A stretch of DNA of 64,000 bases from Cognatishimia sp. F0-27 (GCF_020667845.1 NZ_JAFMPQ010000010.1:1-64000), one strand, 5' to 3'; positions 9,129 through 17,727 are shown, numbered from the stretch's first letter. Translations and numbers: made by a program. Notes: generated by a model not told the origin, from the sequence alone.

Positions 9129-9983
9129 TCAGCCTCTTGTGAGGAAGATCACCTCGATCCGGTTGTTCCTTGGGTCCAGGGGGTTGTCATATTCCGGCTC
9201 GCGATCCGCATGCGCCGTCACGCGTGCCACGCGATCGGATTCGAACCCTTCCGCCACCAGCAACGTGCGGAAATCATGCGCCCGCTGGTTGGAGACGTCC
9301 CATGACGGATCGCGTGCCATCACCAGCGGAAAGGACGCTGTATGCGCCTCGATGGCAACGCCGTGATCCATGTCTTCCGAAGCCGCCACGATGCGTTGCG
9401 CCAACTGCATGAGGATCGGCTCCGGCTGCCCTGTCTCGTCAAAAAAGCGCTGATCCGCCGTTTCACGCAATGTGACCTTGAGCCCCTCATCGGTGACTTC
9501 GCTGATCACATGCCGCATGATGTTGTCTTCGATCAGGCTTTCACCAGACCGGCCAACCAGCCGTTCTTCCACCGTTTCGAGGGACAGCATATCGGCGGAC
9601 TGAAGCAGGTTCTCCGTCACGGGGTCGATGGTAACCGGGTCGTTGTTGCCCAGCTCGTCAATCGCAAGCTGTTCGACATAACCGCTCGAACCCGTGCCCA
9701 TCCGGGTCAGCTCGTCCTGCGCGAACACGGTCTCGCCGCCAAGCACTCCGTTTCCGCCACCGGACACGCGTGATATGGCAATGGTTGGGCTAAAATAATC
9801 AGCGATCCCCTTGCGCTGCTTCTCGGTCGTTGCATTCAAAAGCCACATCAACATGAAGAAGGCCATCATGGCGGTTACGAAGTCCGCATAGGCAACTTTC
9901 CAGGCGCCGCCATGGTGCCCATCGCCCTGCACGATCTTCTTCTTCTTGATGATGATCGGCGCGACATTGCTGTCCGCACTCAT
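9129..9983 (-). CDS. motB: Flagellar motor stator protein MotB
   Basis: MotB is the peptidoglycan-anchored stator subunit. The ATG at 9983 gives 284 residues; an in-frame GTG three codons earlier is a possible alternative. A cytoplasmic N-terminus with four lysines is followed by one membrane segment (about 31-50) that contains the proton-carrying aspartate, D34 in AYADFVTAMMAFFM. After a linker, the C-terminal 130 residues form an OmpA-like peptidoglycan-binding domain (residues such as SNQRAHDFRTLL and RNNRIEVIF near the end). It is the first gene of the leftward flagellar operon. Its partner MotA lies five genes downstream. Confidence 0.93.
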   Translation of the reverse strand: MSADSNVAPIIIKKKKIVQGDGHHGGAWKVAYADFVTAMMAFFMLMWLLNATTEKQRKGIADYFSPTIAISRVSGGGNGVLGGETVFAQDELTRMGTGSSGYVEQLAIDELGNNDPVTIDPVTENLLQSADMLSLETVEERLVGRSGESLIEDNIMRHVISEVTDEGLKVTLRETADQRFFDETGQPEPILMQLAQRIVAASEDMDHGVAIEAHTASFPLVMARDPSWDVSNQRAHDFRTLLVAEGFESDRVARVTAHADREPEYDNPLDPRNNRIEVIFLTRG

Positions 9984-10185
9984 CACAATCACCCATTCTC
10001 CCCACCGAGAGCCGGTTTACAGCCGAGACATTACCACCCGCTTAACAATTAAAAATGTTGCGTTAAGGCGCCGCTTTCATCGGCCGTGCTGCAAATGCGA
10101 CAGACCGCCGATGCCGCGCTGCTCCTCATGGACAGTCTCAGGCAAAACGACTAGCAAGGAACCACGGTCAGCAAGAGGCAGCGAC
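9984..10185 (+). promoter_or_regulatory. Divergent intergenic region between motB and yjbH
   Basis: This 202-bp gap separates the leftward flagellar operon from the rightward polysaccharide genes and must hold promoters for both. An imperfect inverted repeat, CTTAAC at 10041-10046 and GTTAAG at 10062-10067, flanks a short AT-rich stretch and could be an operator. I could not assign a specific sigma factor or regulator to it. Confidence 0.4.
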
Positions 10186-12348
10186 ATGGCATACAGGATG
10201 ATCGGCAAGAGGTTTTCCAGAACCGCCCGGACAGCAATACTTGCAGCCCTGATGACAACCGTCTGGGCCGCGCCCTCCGCCTCGGAAGGGCGTGATGCGG
10301 TGCGCTTCAACAGCTTCGGCCTGCCGGGTCTGATCGATATGCCGACCGCAGAGGCGATGCCCGATGCAGAGATCGCGGGCACCTTCTCCGCGCTCGGCGA
10401 CAGCAAGCGCCGCACGCTGGCGTTTCAGCTGTTGCCCCGCCTGACGGTCAGCTTCCGCTATGCCTCCATCGCCAATTTCGACGTGCCCAGCGCCGCGGAT
10501 CAGGACACCTATTACGACCGCAGTTTCGACCTGCAATACCAGATCCTCAAAGAGGGCAAGATCCGCCCCGCCGTGGCGATCGGTCTGCGCGATTTCATCG
10601 GCACCGGTGTCTATAGCGGCGAATATCTTGTGGCCACCAAAACGCTGGCACCGGGGCTGAAAGCCACCGGTGGTCTTGGCTGGGGCCGCTTTGCCGGGAC
10701 CAACCCGATCGGCAATACCGGCAGCCGTCCCGAAGTGCTCCTCGGCGAAGGGGGTGTGCCAACCTATGACCGTTGGTTCCGCGGCGACGTTTCGGCCTTT
10801 GGCGGATTGAGCTATGCGGTCAACGATCGCCTGAGCTTCAAGGTCGAGTATTCGCCGGATGCTTATACGTTTGAAGAGACGCGCGGCGAGTTCGAAAGGA
10901 ACAGCCCCTGGAACTTTGGCGTCGATTACCGGTTCCAGAGCGGCGTTCAACTCTCCCTCTACCACGCTTACGGCAACGAGATCGGCGCGCAGCTGTCCTT
11001 CGCCACCAATCCCAAGACGCTCGGCGTGCCCGGCGGGATCGAGAAAGCGCCGCTGCCGGTCGAACGGCGTGCCCTGACCTCCGCCGCAAGCCTCGGCTGG
11101 GTCGGCGACGAGACCCAAACCGCCTCGGTCAGTGCTGAACTGCGTGGACTCGCAGTCAATGAAGGGCTTGTGCTCGAAGCGGTGCAGCTTGACGCCCGCC
11201 GGGCCACGGTCCGTGTCGCGAACGAACGCTATGGTGCGCCGGCGCAAGCCTTCGGGCGTCTCGCCCGCGCGATGAGCCGGACACTGCCCGATTCCATCGA
11301 GGAATTCGTGATCATCCCGGTGGTCAGCGGCATGCCCATGTCCGCCGTCGTCATGCGGCGCAGCGATATCGAGCGCCACGAGAACGACGCGGCAGACGTG
11401 ATGCTCGCCCGCACCTCCATCATCGACGCCTTCGGCCGGACCCCGCCGGCGGACGCCCAGCTCTATCCAAAATTCACTTGGGGCCTCTCGCCGTATTTCC
11501 GCGTCTCCGCCTTCGATCCGGACAATCCGTTGCGCGGCGAATTTGGCGCAAGGCTCTCGGCTTCCTGGTCGGTCACGCCGAATGTGGTGCTGTCGGGCTC
11601 CGTGACCAAGGCCGCCTTTGGCAATCTCGACAAGATCAAACGCCGCGACGAATCCGAACTGCCACGCGTGCGGACGGATTTCGCCGAGTATAACGCACAA
11701 GGCGATCCCTCCATCGAACGGCTCCAGCTGGCGCTGTATGGCCGTCCGGGCAAGAACCTCTATGGCCGGTTCACGGTGGGTTATCTGGAACGGATGTATG
11801 CCGGCGCATCGGCTGAAATGCTCTGGAAACCGGTCGACAGCCGGCTCGCGCTGGGTGCGGAACTCAACTATGTTCTGCGCCGTGAATTCGACCAGATGTT
11901 CGGTGTGACGGATAACATCACCACCGACCCCGTCACCGGGATCGAACGGTCCTTCCCGAAGGTCAATGGCCACGTGTCGGCCTATTACGATTTCGGCAAT
12001 GGCTTCCACGGCCAGCTCGACATGGGCCGCTATCTGGCGGGCGATTACGGTGCCACCGTGTCCCTTGACCGCGAATTCGCCAATGGCTTCCGGGTCGGTG
12101 CCTATGCGACCCTGACGGATGTGTCCGCTGATGATTTCGGCGAAGGGTCCTTCGACAAGGGCATCCGCATCACGCTGCCACTCTCGACCCTGATCGGCAA
12201 ACCCTCGCGCGTGGATCGCACGGTCAACATCAAGCCGATCACGCGCGACGGCGGCGCCCGCGTGCAGGTGTCGGGCAGACTCTACAACAAGGTCCGCGAC
12301 TACCACGAGCCCAAGGTAGCGGAAAGCTGGGGAAGGTTCTGGCGATGA
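10186..12348 (+). CDS. yjbH: YjbH-domain outer-membrane protein of exopolysaccharide export
   Basis: YjbH proteins are predicted outer-membrane beta-barrels encoded with YjbE-G/GfcA-D polysaccharide genes and needed for exopolysaccharide production. The start at 10186 (AGAGG just upstream) gives 720 residues, with a signal peptide over roughly residues 1-36 (hydrophobic AILAALMTTVWAAPSAS). Next comes the family opening FNSFGLPGLIDMPTAEAMPDAE. Many alternating aromatic strands (for example ALGDSKRRTLAFQLLPRLTVSFRY and the C-terminal third) fit a barrel. The stop overlaps the next gene by 4 bp (ATGA). The large minus-strand reading frame opposite it is a codon-bias shadow. Confidence 0.85.
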   Translation: MAYRMIGKRFSRTARTAILAALMTTVWAAPSASEGRDAVRFNSFGLPGLIDMPTAEAMPDAEIAGTFSALGDSKRRTLAFQLLPRLTVSFRYASIANFDVPSAADQDTYYDRSFDLQYQILKEGKIRPAVAIGLRDFIGTGVYSGEYLVATKTLAPGLKATGGLGWGRFAGTNPIGNTGSRPEVLLGEGGVPTYDRWFRGDVSAFGGLSYAVNDRLSFKVEYSPDAYTFEETRGEFERNSPWNFGVDYRFQSGVQLSLYHAYGNEIGAQLSFATNPKTLGVPGGIEKAPLPVERRALTSAASLGWVGDETQTASVSAELRGLAVNEGLVLEAVQLDARRATVRVANERYGAPAQAFGRLARAMSRTLPDSIEEFVIIPVVSGMPMSAVVMRRSDIERHENDAADVMLARTSIIDAFGRTPPADAQLYPKFTWGLSPYFRVSAFDPDNPLRGEFGARLSASWSVTPNVVLSGSVTKAAFGNLDKIKRRDESELPRVRTDFAEYNAQGDPSIERLQLALYGRPGKNLYGRFTVGYLERMYAGASAEMLWKPVDSRLALGAELNYVLRREFDQMFGVTDNITTDPVTGIERSFPKVNGHVSAYYDFGNGFHGQLDMGRYLAGDYGATVSLDREFANGFRVGAYATLTDVSADDFGEGSFDKGIRITLPLSTLIGKPSRVDRTVNIKPITRDGGARVQVSGRLYNKVRDYHEPKVAESWGRFWR

Positions 12349-13022
12349 TTGGCACAGGCATGATCCGCACCGCTTTGACAGTCCTGCTGACCGCATCGCT
12401 CGCTGCATGCAGTTCACAGGATACCGGCTTCGGCGAGATCGCCACTGCGGTGCGCGAGAATATCGCCAATCGCGGCGAGAACACCGAGGTCCGCGGGCTC
12501 GACACCAATGCCGTGTCCGCCGCGCTGGCCGCCACCGACCGCCCCCTGTCGCTGATGCAATCCGAAGAGCCGGTGCAGCAGTTCATCATGGTGGATATCG
12601 CGCGCAACGGACCCTACCGCACCTACGCAACCTCAACGCGCGAAGCGGTCATCACCCGTGGCGGCATGATCACGTCGACGCGGGGTCTTGGCGGAGATCT
12701 GATGTCCTCGGAGGAAGACGCGCTCTATCGCCTGATCGGCTCGCGTATCGGCGGATCCGCCCCCTATACCCTGCGCCACCTCACGCCCGAGGGTGTGACG
12801 GAGACCACGCAGTATCAATGCCAGGTGTCGCGCGGCGCGGCCAGCCCGGTCCAGATCGGCGAGCTGAACACAAGCGGCCTCGTGATGACGGCCCAATGCC
12901 GCTCCGATGCGGGTGCAATAACGAACACGTTCCTCGTCGATGGCAATGGCCAGATCCTCTCTGCGCGGCAATTCATCTCGGACTATTATGGCTACCTGAC
13001 AACGCAGGTGCTGCGTCGCTGA
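12345..13022 (+). CDS. yjbF: YjbF/GfcB-family polysaccharide lipoprotein
   Basis: This 225-residue protein has a lipoprotein signal peptide with the lipobox SLAAC (lipidated Cys at residue 22), and a mature part matching the YjbF/GfcB family linked to group 4 capsule and colanic-type exopolysaccharide export. Conserved-looking features are RNGPYRTYATSTREAVITRGGMI and the C-terminal DGNGQILSARQFISDYYG. GGAAGG precedes the ATG by 8 bases. It is translationally coupled to yjbH by an ATGA overlap, and the pair probably forms the outer-membrane part of the polysaccharide machinery. Family assignment is good; the precise role is inferred from relatives. Confidence 0.72.
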   Translation: MIGTGMIRTALTVLLTASLAACSSQDTGFGEIATAVRENIANRGENTEVRGLDTNAVSAALAATDRPLSLMQSEEPVQQFIMVDIARNGPYRTYATSTREAVITRGGMITSTRGLGGDLMSSEEDALYRLIGSRIGGSAPYTLRHLTPEGVTETTQYQCQVSRGAASPVQIGELNTSGLVMTAQCRSDAGAITNTFLVDGNGQILSARQFISDYYGYLTTQVLRR

Positions 13023-13120
13023 ACCCCGCTGCTATCATGCGCAGGAATGCGCCGCTCCCACGCCTCTGACCGATCCTGCGCACACACCCCTGACCACGCT
13101 GCAACGATCGGCCATGCGTG

Positions 13121-13171
13121 TGTTTCTTCTGTCGGAAAATACTCCGGGGGGTCTGGGGGGCTGGCCCCCCA
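13121..13171 (+). repeat. Dispersed hairpin repeat, copy A
   Basis: This is one of six related 50-53 bp elements in the window. The head reads TTTCTTCTGTC then AAATACTCCGGGG; the tail forms a hairpin TGGGGGGC-TG-GCCCCCCA. This copy continues into the tandem array that follows. Head type: CTGTC/ACTCC; loop type: TG. Confidence 0.85.
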
Positions 13172-13353
13172 GCTATTGCGCGGTCTGGGGGGCTGGCCCC
13201 CCAGCTGTCGTGCGGTCTGGGGGCTGGCCCGCCAGATATTGTGCGGACCGGAATCTTGTTCCCCAGCCATTGTGCGGTCCCGGGGTTGGCTTCCCGCCCT
13301 TGTGCAGTGTGGGATCTCGTCCCCCGGCAATCGTGTTGTCCCTGCGGTCGGCC
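13169..13353 (+). repeat. Degenerate tandem array, six units of about 31 bp
   Basis: Units start at about 13169, 13201, 13232, 13263, 13294 and 13323. The first four begin CCAG and carry ATTGTGCGG or a close variant, then a G-run and a TGGC-like end. Similarity to the first unit fades from left to right. The array appears to have grown out of the hairpin tail of repeat copy A. A shorter two-unit version follows repeat copy B near 19860-19895. Confidence 0.7.
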
Positions 13354-13671
13354 CGCATCTGTGGCGGGGTCCAGCGAGGCAGTCCTCAACGACCCGTTGT
13401 TCCAGGCTTCTGGCGGGCTCGGGCCACCCGCTCCGCCCACGCAGGCGTTTGTCTGCGTCCCCCGGTCCCGCGCGCCCCTCATCGCCCGGCATCCAATCCG
13501 GCGCAGGCGGCGTATAGGCCGGGTTGCGCGCCACATATGCCCGACAAACACCATGCTCCGACACCCGACCGAATCCGCCAGACACGCCGCCAACCCAGGC
13601 ACCGCTTCCCGTCTTGAGACAGATCGCTGACACCACAGCCATTCTGCCGGAAACCGCCGGGCAATCCTAGT

Positions 13672-14283
13672 TCAATGCAGCGAAATGCCCCTGAAGACCG
13701 TCGCCAGCATGAGCTTGAAATCCGAGCATACCGTGCGCCGCCTTGCATAGAGGCGATCCAGCCGGGCTTTGCGCGGCACGCAGCGCCGTGCATAAACCGC
13801 CTCGGTCTCGTCCGCCGTCCGGCACGCCGCAAGAAGCCGTTCCTCGGTCCGATGATAGGCCAGCGTCGCCAGCCCGGTAATCCCCGGCCGCGCCTCAAGG
13901 ACCGGGCCATAAATCTCCGGGAACATTTCCACATAGCGCCGCAGCGGCGGGCGCGGCCCCACGAAACTGATATCGCCGCGCAACACGTTCCAGAGCTGCG
14001 GCAGTTCATCGAGCCGCGTGCGCCGCAAGACCCGGCCCGTCCGGGTAATCCGCGACGCCTTGTCCCCACCGGAAACGCCGCGATCCGCCTCATCGGGTTT
14101 CATCGTCCGGAATTTCCAGAGCAGGAACCCGGTCTCCGGTGTCTTCATGCGTTCGGCCCGGTACAGGATCGGCCGCCCGTCGCGGAGTGCAATGGCCAGC
14201 GCCACGCCAAGGATCAACGGAGCCAGCAACACCACAAGGCCAAGCGCAACCACAAGGTCCATGATGCGTTTCGCCGGTGTCAT
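13672..14283 (-). CDS. Undecaprenyl-phosphate sugar phosphotransferase (ExoY/WbaP-like)
   Basis: Bacterial sugar transferases start polysaccharide repeat-unit assembly by moving a sugar phosphate onto undecaprenyl phosphate at the inner membrane. The protein (203 residues from the ATG at 14283, GGGAG 6 bases upstream) has one N-terminal membrane helix (about 8-32) followed by the conserved cytoplasmic domain: WKFRTM, then RRTRLDELPQLWNVLRGD and SFVGPRP, and RPGITGLA. It is of the short type without extra N-terminal helices. It is convergent with the yjbH-yjbF pair and divergent from the Wza-like gene, so the three transcripts make up one polysaccharide locus. The sugar cannot be told from sequence. 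Confidence 0.85.
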   Translation of the reverse strand: MTPAKRIMDLVVALGLVVLLAPLILGVALAIALRDGRPILYRAERMKTPETGFLLWKFRTMKPDEADRGVSGGDKASRITRTGRVLRRTRLDELPQLWNVLRGDISFVGPRPPLRRYVEMFPEIYGPVLEARPGITGLATLAYHRTEERLLAACRTADETEAVYARRCVPRKARLDRLYARRRTVCSDFKLMLATVFRGISLH

Positions 14284-14626
14284 GCCCACTCCCTGCCTGT
14301 CTCGCGCCGCGCGCTTGCGTGCCGCCGCCGGCAGCCGGGATCACGACGCTTCCTGCGCAGCTGGCTCCGGGCGCCAAAGCCCCGCTGATGCCGCTCCGCA
14401 GCGGATGCGGCGGACCCGTTCTTCCAAACCGCGCCAGACGCGCCCCGTCAAGGGCCGATCTGGCCGTTTCCCGCCGCTTCGTTTCACAAAGCCGAGGCAA
14501 CAGGGACACGCCAGAACGCCAATTTTCTTTTCATCCTCTTGCCGAGCGTCTATCACAGACGCAATGCTGCCAGATATGTCGATCATTATCAGAAATGAGA
14601 CGCATCAAATTTCGCGGAGACAGGAT
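14284..14626 (+). promoter_or_regulatory. 343-bp divergent intergenic region between sugar transferase and export lipoprotein
   Basis: The region lies between two divergently transcribed polysaccharide genes and should contain both promoters. The last 100 bases are AT-richer. A GGAG Shine-Dalgarno sequence at about 14615-14618 serves the GTG start at 14627; the nearby ATG at 14625 is followed directly by TGA and cannot be a start. No recognised operator was found. Confidence 0.4.
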
Positions 14627-15745
14627 GTGACACCGGTTCTCAAGCTATGCGTTGCCCTTTTCATGACGCTCTCCCTTGCCGCCTGCGCTCTGCCCCGAGG
14701 CGCGGCAATCGAATCCGAAATCGTCAACGAAAGCGGGGCGGATACGCCCACCTTTCAGGTTGTTGAGGTCACGCGCGAGATCACGCCGATGCTCAAGCAA
14801 TGGCCCAACGCGATCTACCTGACGCATTACAACTGGCCCAACACGTCCAGCGGGGCCAACGCCTCGGTGATCCGCACCGGTGACATGCTCGATATCACCA
14901 TCTGGGACAGCCAGGATAACTCGCTGCTCACCACACCCGGTCAGCGCTTCATCCAGATGCCGCCCGTCGAAGTCGACGGCAACGGCTCCATTTTCCTGCC
15001 CTATGTGAACAAGGTCGGTGTGCGCGGCCTCACCCCTGCCGCCGCGCGCAGCAAGATCCAGTCCCGGCTCGAACCGCTGGCGCCCTCGGCCCAGGTCCAG
15101 GTGACCCTCAAACAGGGCCGTGACCACTCGGTCGACGTGGTCGGCGGCGTGGCCCAGCCCGGCGCCTTCCCGATGCCTTCCCGCAATTACAAGATCCTCA
15201 ACGTTCTGGCCGACGCGGGCGGCATCCCCCCCACCTTGCGCAACCCGCGCGTGCGGCTCCTGCGCGGCTCCAAGACCTACGAGATCTCCGCCGACAGCCT
15301 GACCGCAAACGGCTCCCACAACGCGCTTTTGCAACCGCGTGACACGGTGGTTGTCGAAGAGGACGACCGCAGCTTCACCGCCTTCGGCGCGTCGGGCAAA
15401 GAAGACCTGATCTACTTCCCCAAAGACAATATCACCGCGCTCGAAGCCATGTCCCTGATGGGCGGTCTGGCCGATGCCCGTGCGAATCCCGAAGGTGTTC
15501 TCGTGCTCCGGGCCTATGACGCGCGGGATATCAAGCCCGGCATGCAGGGACCGGATCAGCGCGACGTGGTCTTTACCTTTGACCTGACAAGCGCTGACGG
15601 GCTCTTCGCCGCGCGCCAATTCCACATCATGGATGGCGATACGGTTCTGGCCACAGAAAGCCCGGTCAACAACACGCGGACGATCTTCGCCCTTGTCGGG
15701 TCTCTGATCGGTCTCGGCCGCCAGGTGACCACGTTCACCAATTGA
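14627..15745 (+). CDS. Polysaccharide export lipoprotein (Wza/ExoF-like, Poly_export family)
   Basis: This outer-membrane polysaccharide export protein forms the exit channel for exopolysaccharide. The GTG at 14627 is chosen because GGAG lies 8 bases upstream and the product then begins with a compact lipoprotein signal peptide ending LSLAAC (lipidated Cys at residue 20); longer in-frame ATG starts would put charged sequence before it. The 372-residue protein contains a Poly_export domain (about 80-170, with VIRTGDMLDITIWD and VEVDGNGSIFLPYVNKVGVRG), followed by SLBB-type repeats (VDVVGGVAQPGAFPM and ITALEAMSLMGGLADA). It is the last gene of the polysaccharide module and ends near a small hairpin. 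Confidence 0.85.
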   Translation: MTPVLKLCVALFMTLSLAACALPRGAAIESEIVNESGADTPTFQVVEVTREITPMLKQWPNAIYLTHYNWPNTSSGANASVIRTGDMLDITIWDSQDNSLLTTPGQRFIQMPPVEVDGNGSIFLPYVNKVGVRGLTPAAARSKIQSRLEPLAPSAQVQVTLKQGRDHSVDVVGGVAQPGAFPMPSRNYKILNVLADAGGIPPTLRNPRVRLLRGSKTYEISADSLTANGSHNALLQPRDTVVVEEDDRSFTAFGASGKEDLIYFPKDNITALEAMSLMGGLADARANPEGVLVLRAYDARDIKPGMQGPDQRDVVFTFDLTSADGLFAARQFHIMDGDTVLATESPVNNTRTIFALVGSLIGLGRQVTTFTN

Positions 15746-15786
15746 CGCGCCGCGTCAGGCCCCTGCCCCGCTGAAATCATGCTGAG

Positions 15787-15806
15787 CGCCCCGACATCTT
15801 GGGGCG
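15787..15806. terminator. Possible bidirectional hairpin between convergent genes
   Basis: CGCCCC and GGGGCG flank an 8-base loop, midway between the stops of the export lipoprotein (+) and the methyltransferase (-). No clear T-run follows on either strand, so it is a weak terminator candidate. Confidence 0.3.
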
Positions 15807-15840
15807 GCCCGTCCCCCTCGGGCGTTGCCCCCTTGGGCGT

Positions 15841-16776
15841 TCAAGCGCTGCGCGCGCGCGACGCGATACAGGCGATGTGGCGCATATCGGTGCCACAGCA
15901 TCCGCCAAGCACGCTGATATGGCCAAAGCGCTGTCGCAGCCCGGCGAGCTGCCGTCCAAGCTCGGCAGGATCACCCGCGTCGAGCACCTCGGCGGCGTCA
16001 AGCTCGGCGTGGCTGCTGCGCGATGCATTGGCCACAAGGCCCCGGATCCGCTGCATCCACGAACCCTCTTCGAGAACGCTCTCGAAATGGTCCGGATGCG
16101 CACAGTTGATCATGTAATAAGCCGGATGGCTTCCGGTTGCGGCATCGACGGTCCCGATGGCGTCTTCCAATGTTGCCCCGGTCGGCAAACGCCCATCCGT
16201 TTCAACCGTGAACGAGATCACAACCGGCAGGTCATATCGCCTGGCCGCCCGCGCAATGCCAATGGCTTCCTCCGGATACGCGAGGGTATAGCCGCTGATC
16301 ACATCCACGTCGGTCTCCGAAAGCACCGCGATCTGCTCCGCGTGATAGGCGTCTGCCTGTTCCGGGCTCATCCGGTCCGATGGTGCATAGGCATCGTCTC
16401 TCGGTCCGATATTGGCGCTGAGCACCGTCGGGAGATCGCCAAACCTGTCGCGCGCCTGCTGCATATGCGCAATCGCCGCTTTGTTGATCCCCGCCAGCCG
16501 CTCCGCACCGTATCCTATCTGCGTCGCGCGGTCGCGATTGGCCACCCAGGTCGGACTTTCAAGGATAACGCCCGCGCCCGCCTCCCGCGCTGTCTCGATC
16601 ACGGCGCGGTAGTAGCCTTCGAGCAACGCACGCCCGTCCTCTGTGTCCAATAGCGGATAGGAGGCGAACCCCGGCAGGTCGATCCCTTGGGTAAAGATCA
16701 AATCCGTTTCCATCCCCACATAGGTCAGGAACAAGCCATCCTCCATCTGCGGAAGATCCTGCCTGTAACGCGCCAT
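15841..16776 (-). CDS. Homocysteine S-methyltransferase-family protein
   Basis: The protein (311 residues from the ATG at 16776, preceded by GAGGGA) is a zinc-dependent methyltransferase of the homocysteine S-methyltransferase family, which moves a methyl group from S-methylmethionine or betaine-like donors to a thiol. The three zinc cysteines fit: one in INCAHPDHF and two in the C-terminal GGCCGTD. The barrel core (VILESPTWVANRD, LSANIGPRDDAY, SGYTLAYPEEA) is intact. The exact substrate is unknown. It stands alone between the polysaccharide genes and cycA, separated from each by a gap. A link to S-adenosylmethionine supply for BchM and CrtF is conceivable but speculative. Confidence 0.8.
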   Translation of the reverse strand: MARYRQDLPQMEDGLFLTYVGMETDLIFTQGIDLPGFASYPLLDTEDGRALLEGYYRAVIETAREAGAGVILESPTWVANRDRATQIGYGAERLAGINKAAIAHMQQARDRFGDLPTVLSANIGPRDDAYAPSDRMSPEQADAYHAEQIAVLSETDVDVISGYTLAYPEEAIGIARAARRYDLPVVISFTVETDGRLPTGATLEDAIGTVDAATGSHPAYYMINCAHPDHFESVLEEGSWMQRIRGLVANASRSSHAELDAAEVLDAGDPAELGRQLAGLRQRFGHISVLGGCCGTDMRHIACIASRARSA

Positions 16777-17120
16777 GGATCGTCCCTCATCGCTGCATCC
16801 GGATCGCGACCGGTCTAGCACAAATCGGCATTGCCTGCCACGTCGGAGGGCGTGCGCCGGGTTGCTCTCTGATCCCGCACATCCCGCTGCGGCCCGACGG
16901 GCATCTCGGCGACTGGGCTTCCGCTGCCCGGTCACCGTCATGACGACCCACTCTCCGCTGCCCGGTCGCCATCGTGCCGGTTCGCGGCCCGGCGCCCGCT
17001 TTGATGCCTCTCCCGCCAGGCCATCCACGAAGGCACCGATCAGTGCCCGCCACCCTCGCAAGCCACGCGCTCAGATCCGGCAAGCCCATGCCGGATGCGC
17101 TATCAACGCCCAAACACGAA
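16777..17120. other. Gene-free 344-bp region, nothing recognised
   Basis: This stretch lies upstream of the methyltransferase gene and downstream of the cycA terminator. A short phrase, CCGCTGCCCGGTC, occurs twice (near 16921 and 16956). It should hold the methyltransferase promoter, but no convincing motif is visible. No credible reading frame. Confidence 0.5.
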
Positions 17121-17155
17121 ACACAAAAAACGCGCCGGGCCAAAGGCCCGACGCG
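17121..17155 (-). terminator. Rho-independent terminator of cycA
   Basis: On the minus strand, about 50 bp after the cycA stop, a near-perfect G/C-rich stem (GCGTCGGGCC, loop TTT, GGCCCGGCGC) is followed directly by TTTTTTGTG. This is a textbook intrinsic terminator and marks the end of the long leftward puh-hemA-cycA transcription unit. Confidence 0.85.
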
Positions 17156-17202
17156 TCATGGCGTTGATATTTGCGGATCCTGACGGCCCGCAGGACTTCA
17201 GA

Positions 17203-17646
17203 TCAGGATTCGGGCTCGGGGCTCACCGATGCGAGATAGGCCCAGATGTCGACCGCGTTCTCTTCCTTGCGCACACGATAGGACATCTTGCCCCGCGCGC
17301 CGCTGTCGTCGAGATAGGTCTTCAGGAAGCCTGTGGGATCCTGCGAATAGGCCACAAAGTTTTCCTCGTCCCAGACAAGCCCGGCCTCGCCCGCGGCAAC
17401 CAGCGAATCCGAATACCGGAAGCCGTCAACGGAGCCGGCTTTCCGGCCAACGACCGCATAGAGGTTCGGCCCGGTCCGGCCACCGCGTACGATGTCCTCG
17501 CCATCAGCGTCCTGGATCATGTGGCAGGACTTGCACTTGTTGAATTCCTTCTCACCCGCGCCGGCATCGCCGGACGCATGTCCACCGGCAAAAGCGCCGG
17601 TTGCGAGGGTTGTGGCCGCAAGCGCCACAGCAATCTTGAGTTTCAT
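17203..17646 (-). CDS. cycA: Soluble cytochrome c2, electron donor to the photosynthetic reaction centre
   Basis: Cytochrome c2 shuttles electrons in the periplasm between the bc1 complex and the reaction centre (directly or through PufC). The ATG at 17646 (GGAGAAAG upstream) gives 147 residues with a signal peptide cleaved after A20. Haem is attached at CKSCH (residues 38-42) and the distal ligand is probably M121 in GKMSYRV. The length and NLYAVVGRKAGSVDGFRYS block fit the c2/class I family. It follows hemA, has a plausible promoter of its own in the gap, and ends at a strong terminator. The hemA-cycA pair at the end of the puh operon is known from other Roseobacter-group clusters. Confidence 0.9.
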   Translation of the reverse strand: MKLKIAVALAATTLATGAFAGGHASGDAGAGEKEFNKCKSCHMIQDADGEDIVRGGRTGPNLYAVVGRKAGSVDGFRYSDSLVAAGEAGLVWDEENFVAYSQDPTGFLKTYLDDSGARGKMSYRVRKEENAVDIWAYLASVSPEPES

Positions 17647-17674
17647 GGGTCTTTCTCCATTGATCCTGCAGCGC

Positions 17675-17703
17675 ATTAACTAGCGCCGCATACAAGGTGT
17701 CAA
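17675..17703 (-). promoter_or_regulatory. Candidate sigma-70 promoter of cycA
   Basis: On the minus strand TTGACA (17703-17698) is followed after exactly 17 bases by GTTAAT (17680-17675), with the cycA ATG 29 bases further on. The -35 hexamer is a perfect consensus match; the -10 is weaker. Confidence 0.5.
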
Positions 17704-17727
17704 CAGTTCAGGACAGATCGGGTTCCC

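Larger units (their letters stand above)
13023..13671. other. 649-bp gene-free region rich in G/C hairpin repeats
   Basis: Between two convergent genes (the yjbF-like gene and the sugar transferase) no credible gene is visible; the open frames here are GC-bias artefacts. It contains one copy of the dispersed hairpin repeat (13121-13171), which runs into a degenerate 31-bp tandem array (13169-13353). From about 13354 to 13671 I see nothing recognisable. Confidence 0.7.

Noticed and set aside
10168-12417. Long minus-strand reading frame (749 codons) opposite yjbH
   Set aside because: It mirrors a convincing coding sequence on the plus strand and encodes a low-complexity protein rich in Arg, His and Gly with no recognisable domain; such antisense frames are common in GC-rich genes.
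13169-13353. CRISPR or iteron-type replication origin
   Set aside because: Units are degenerate and contiguous, no rep or cas gene is adjacent, and the array is continuous with the dispersed hairpin repeat.
13023-13671. Overlapping glycine/proline-rich reading frames on both strands of the repeat region
   Set aside because: The frames arise from G- and C-runs in the repeats, and several overlapping frames are open at once, which is typical of non-coding high-GC DNA.
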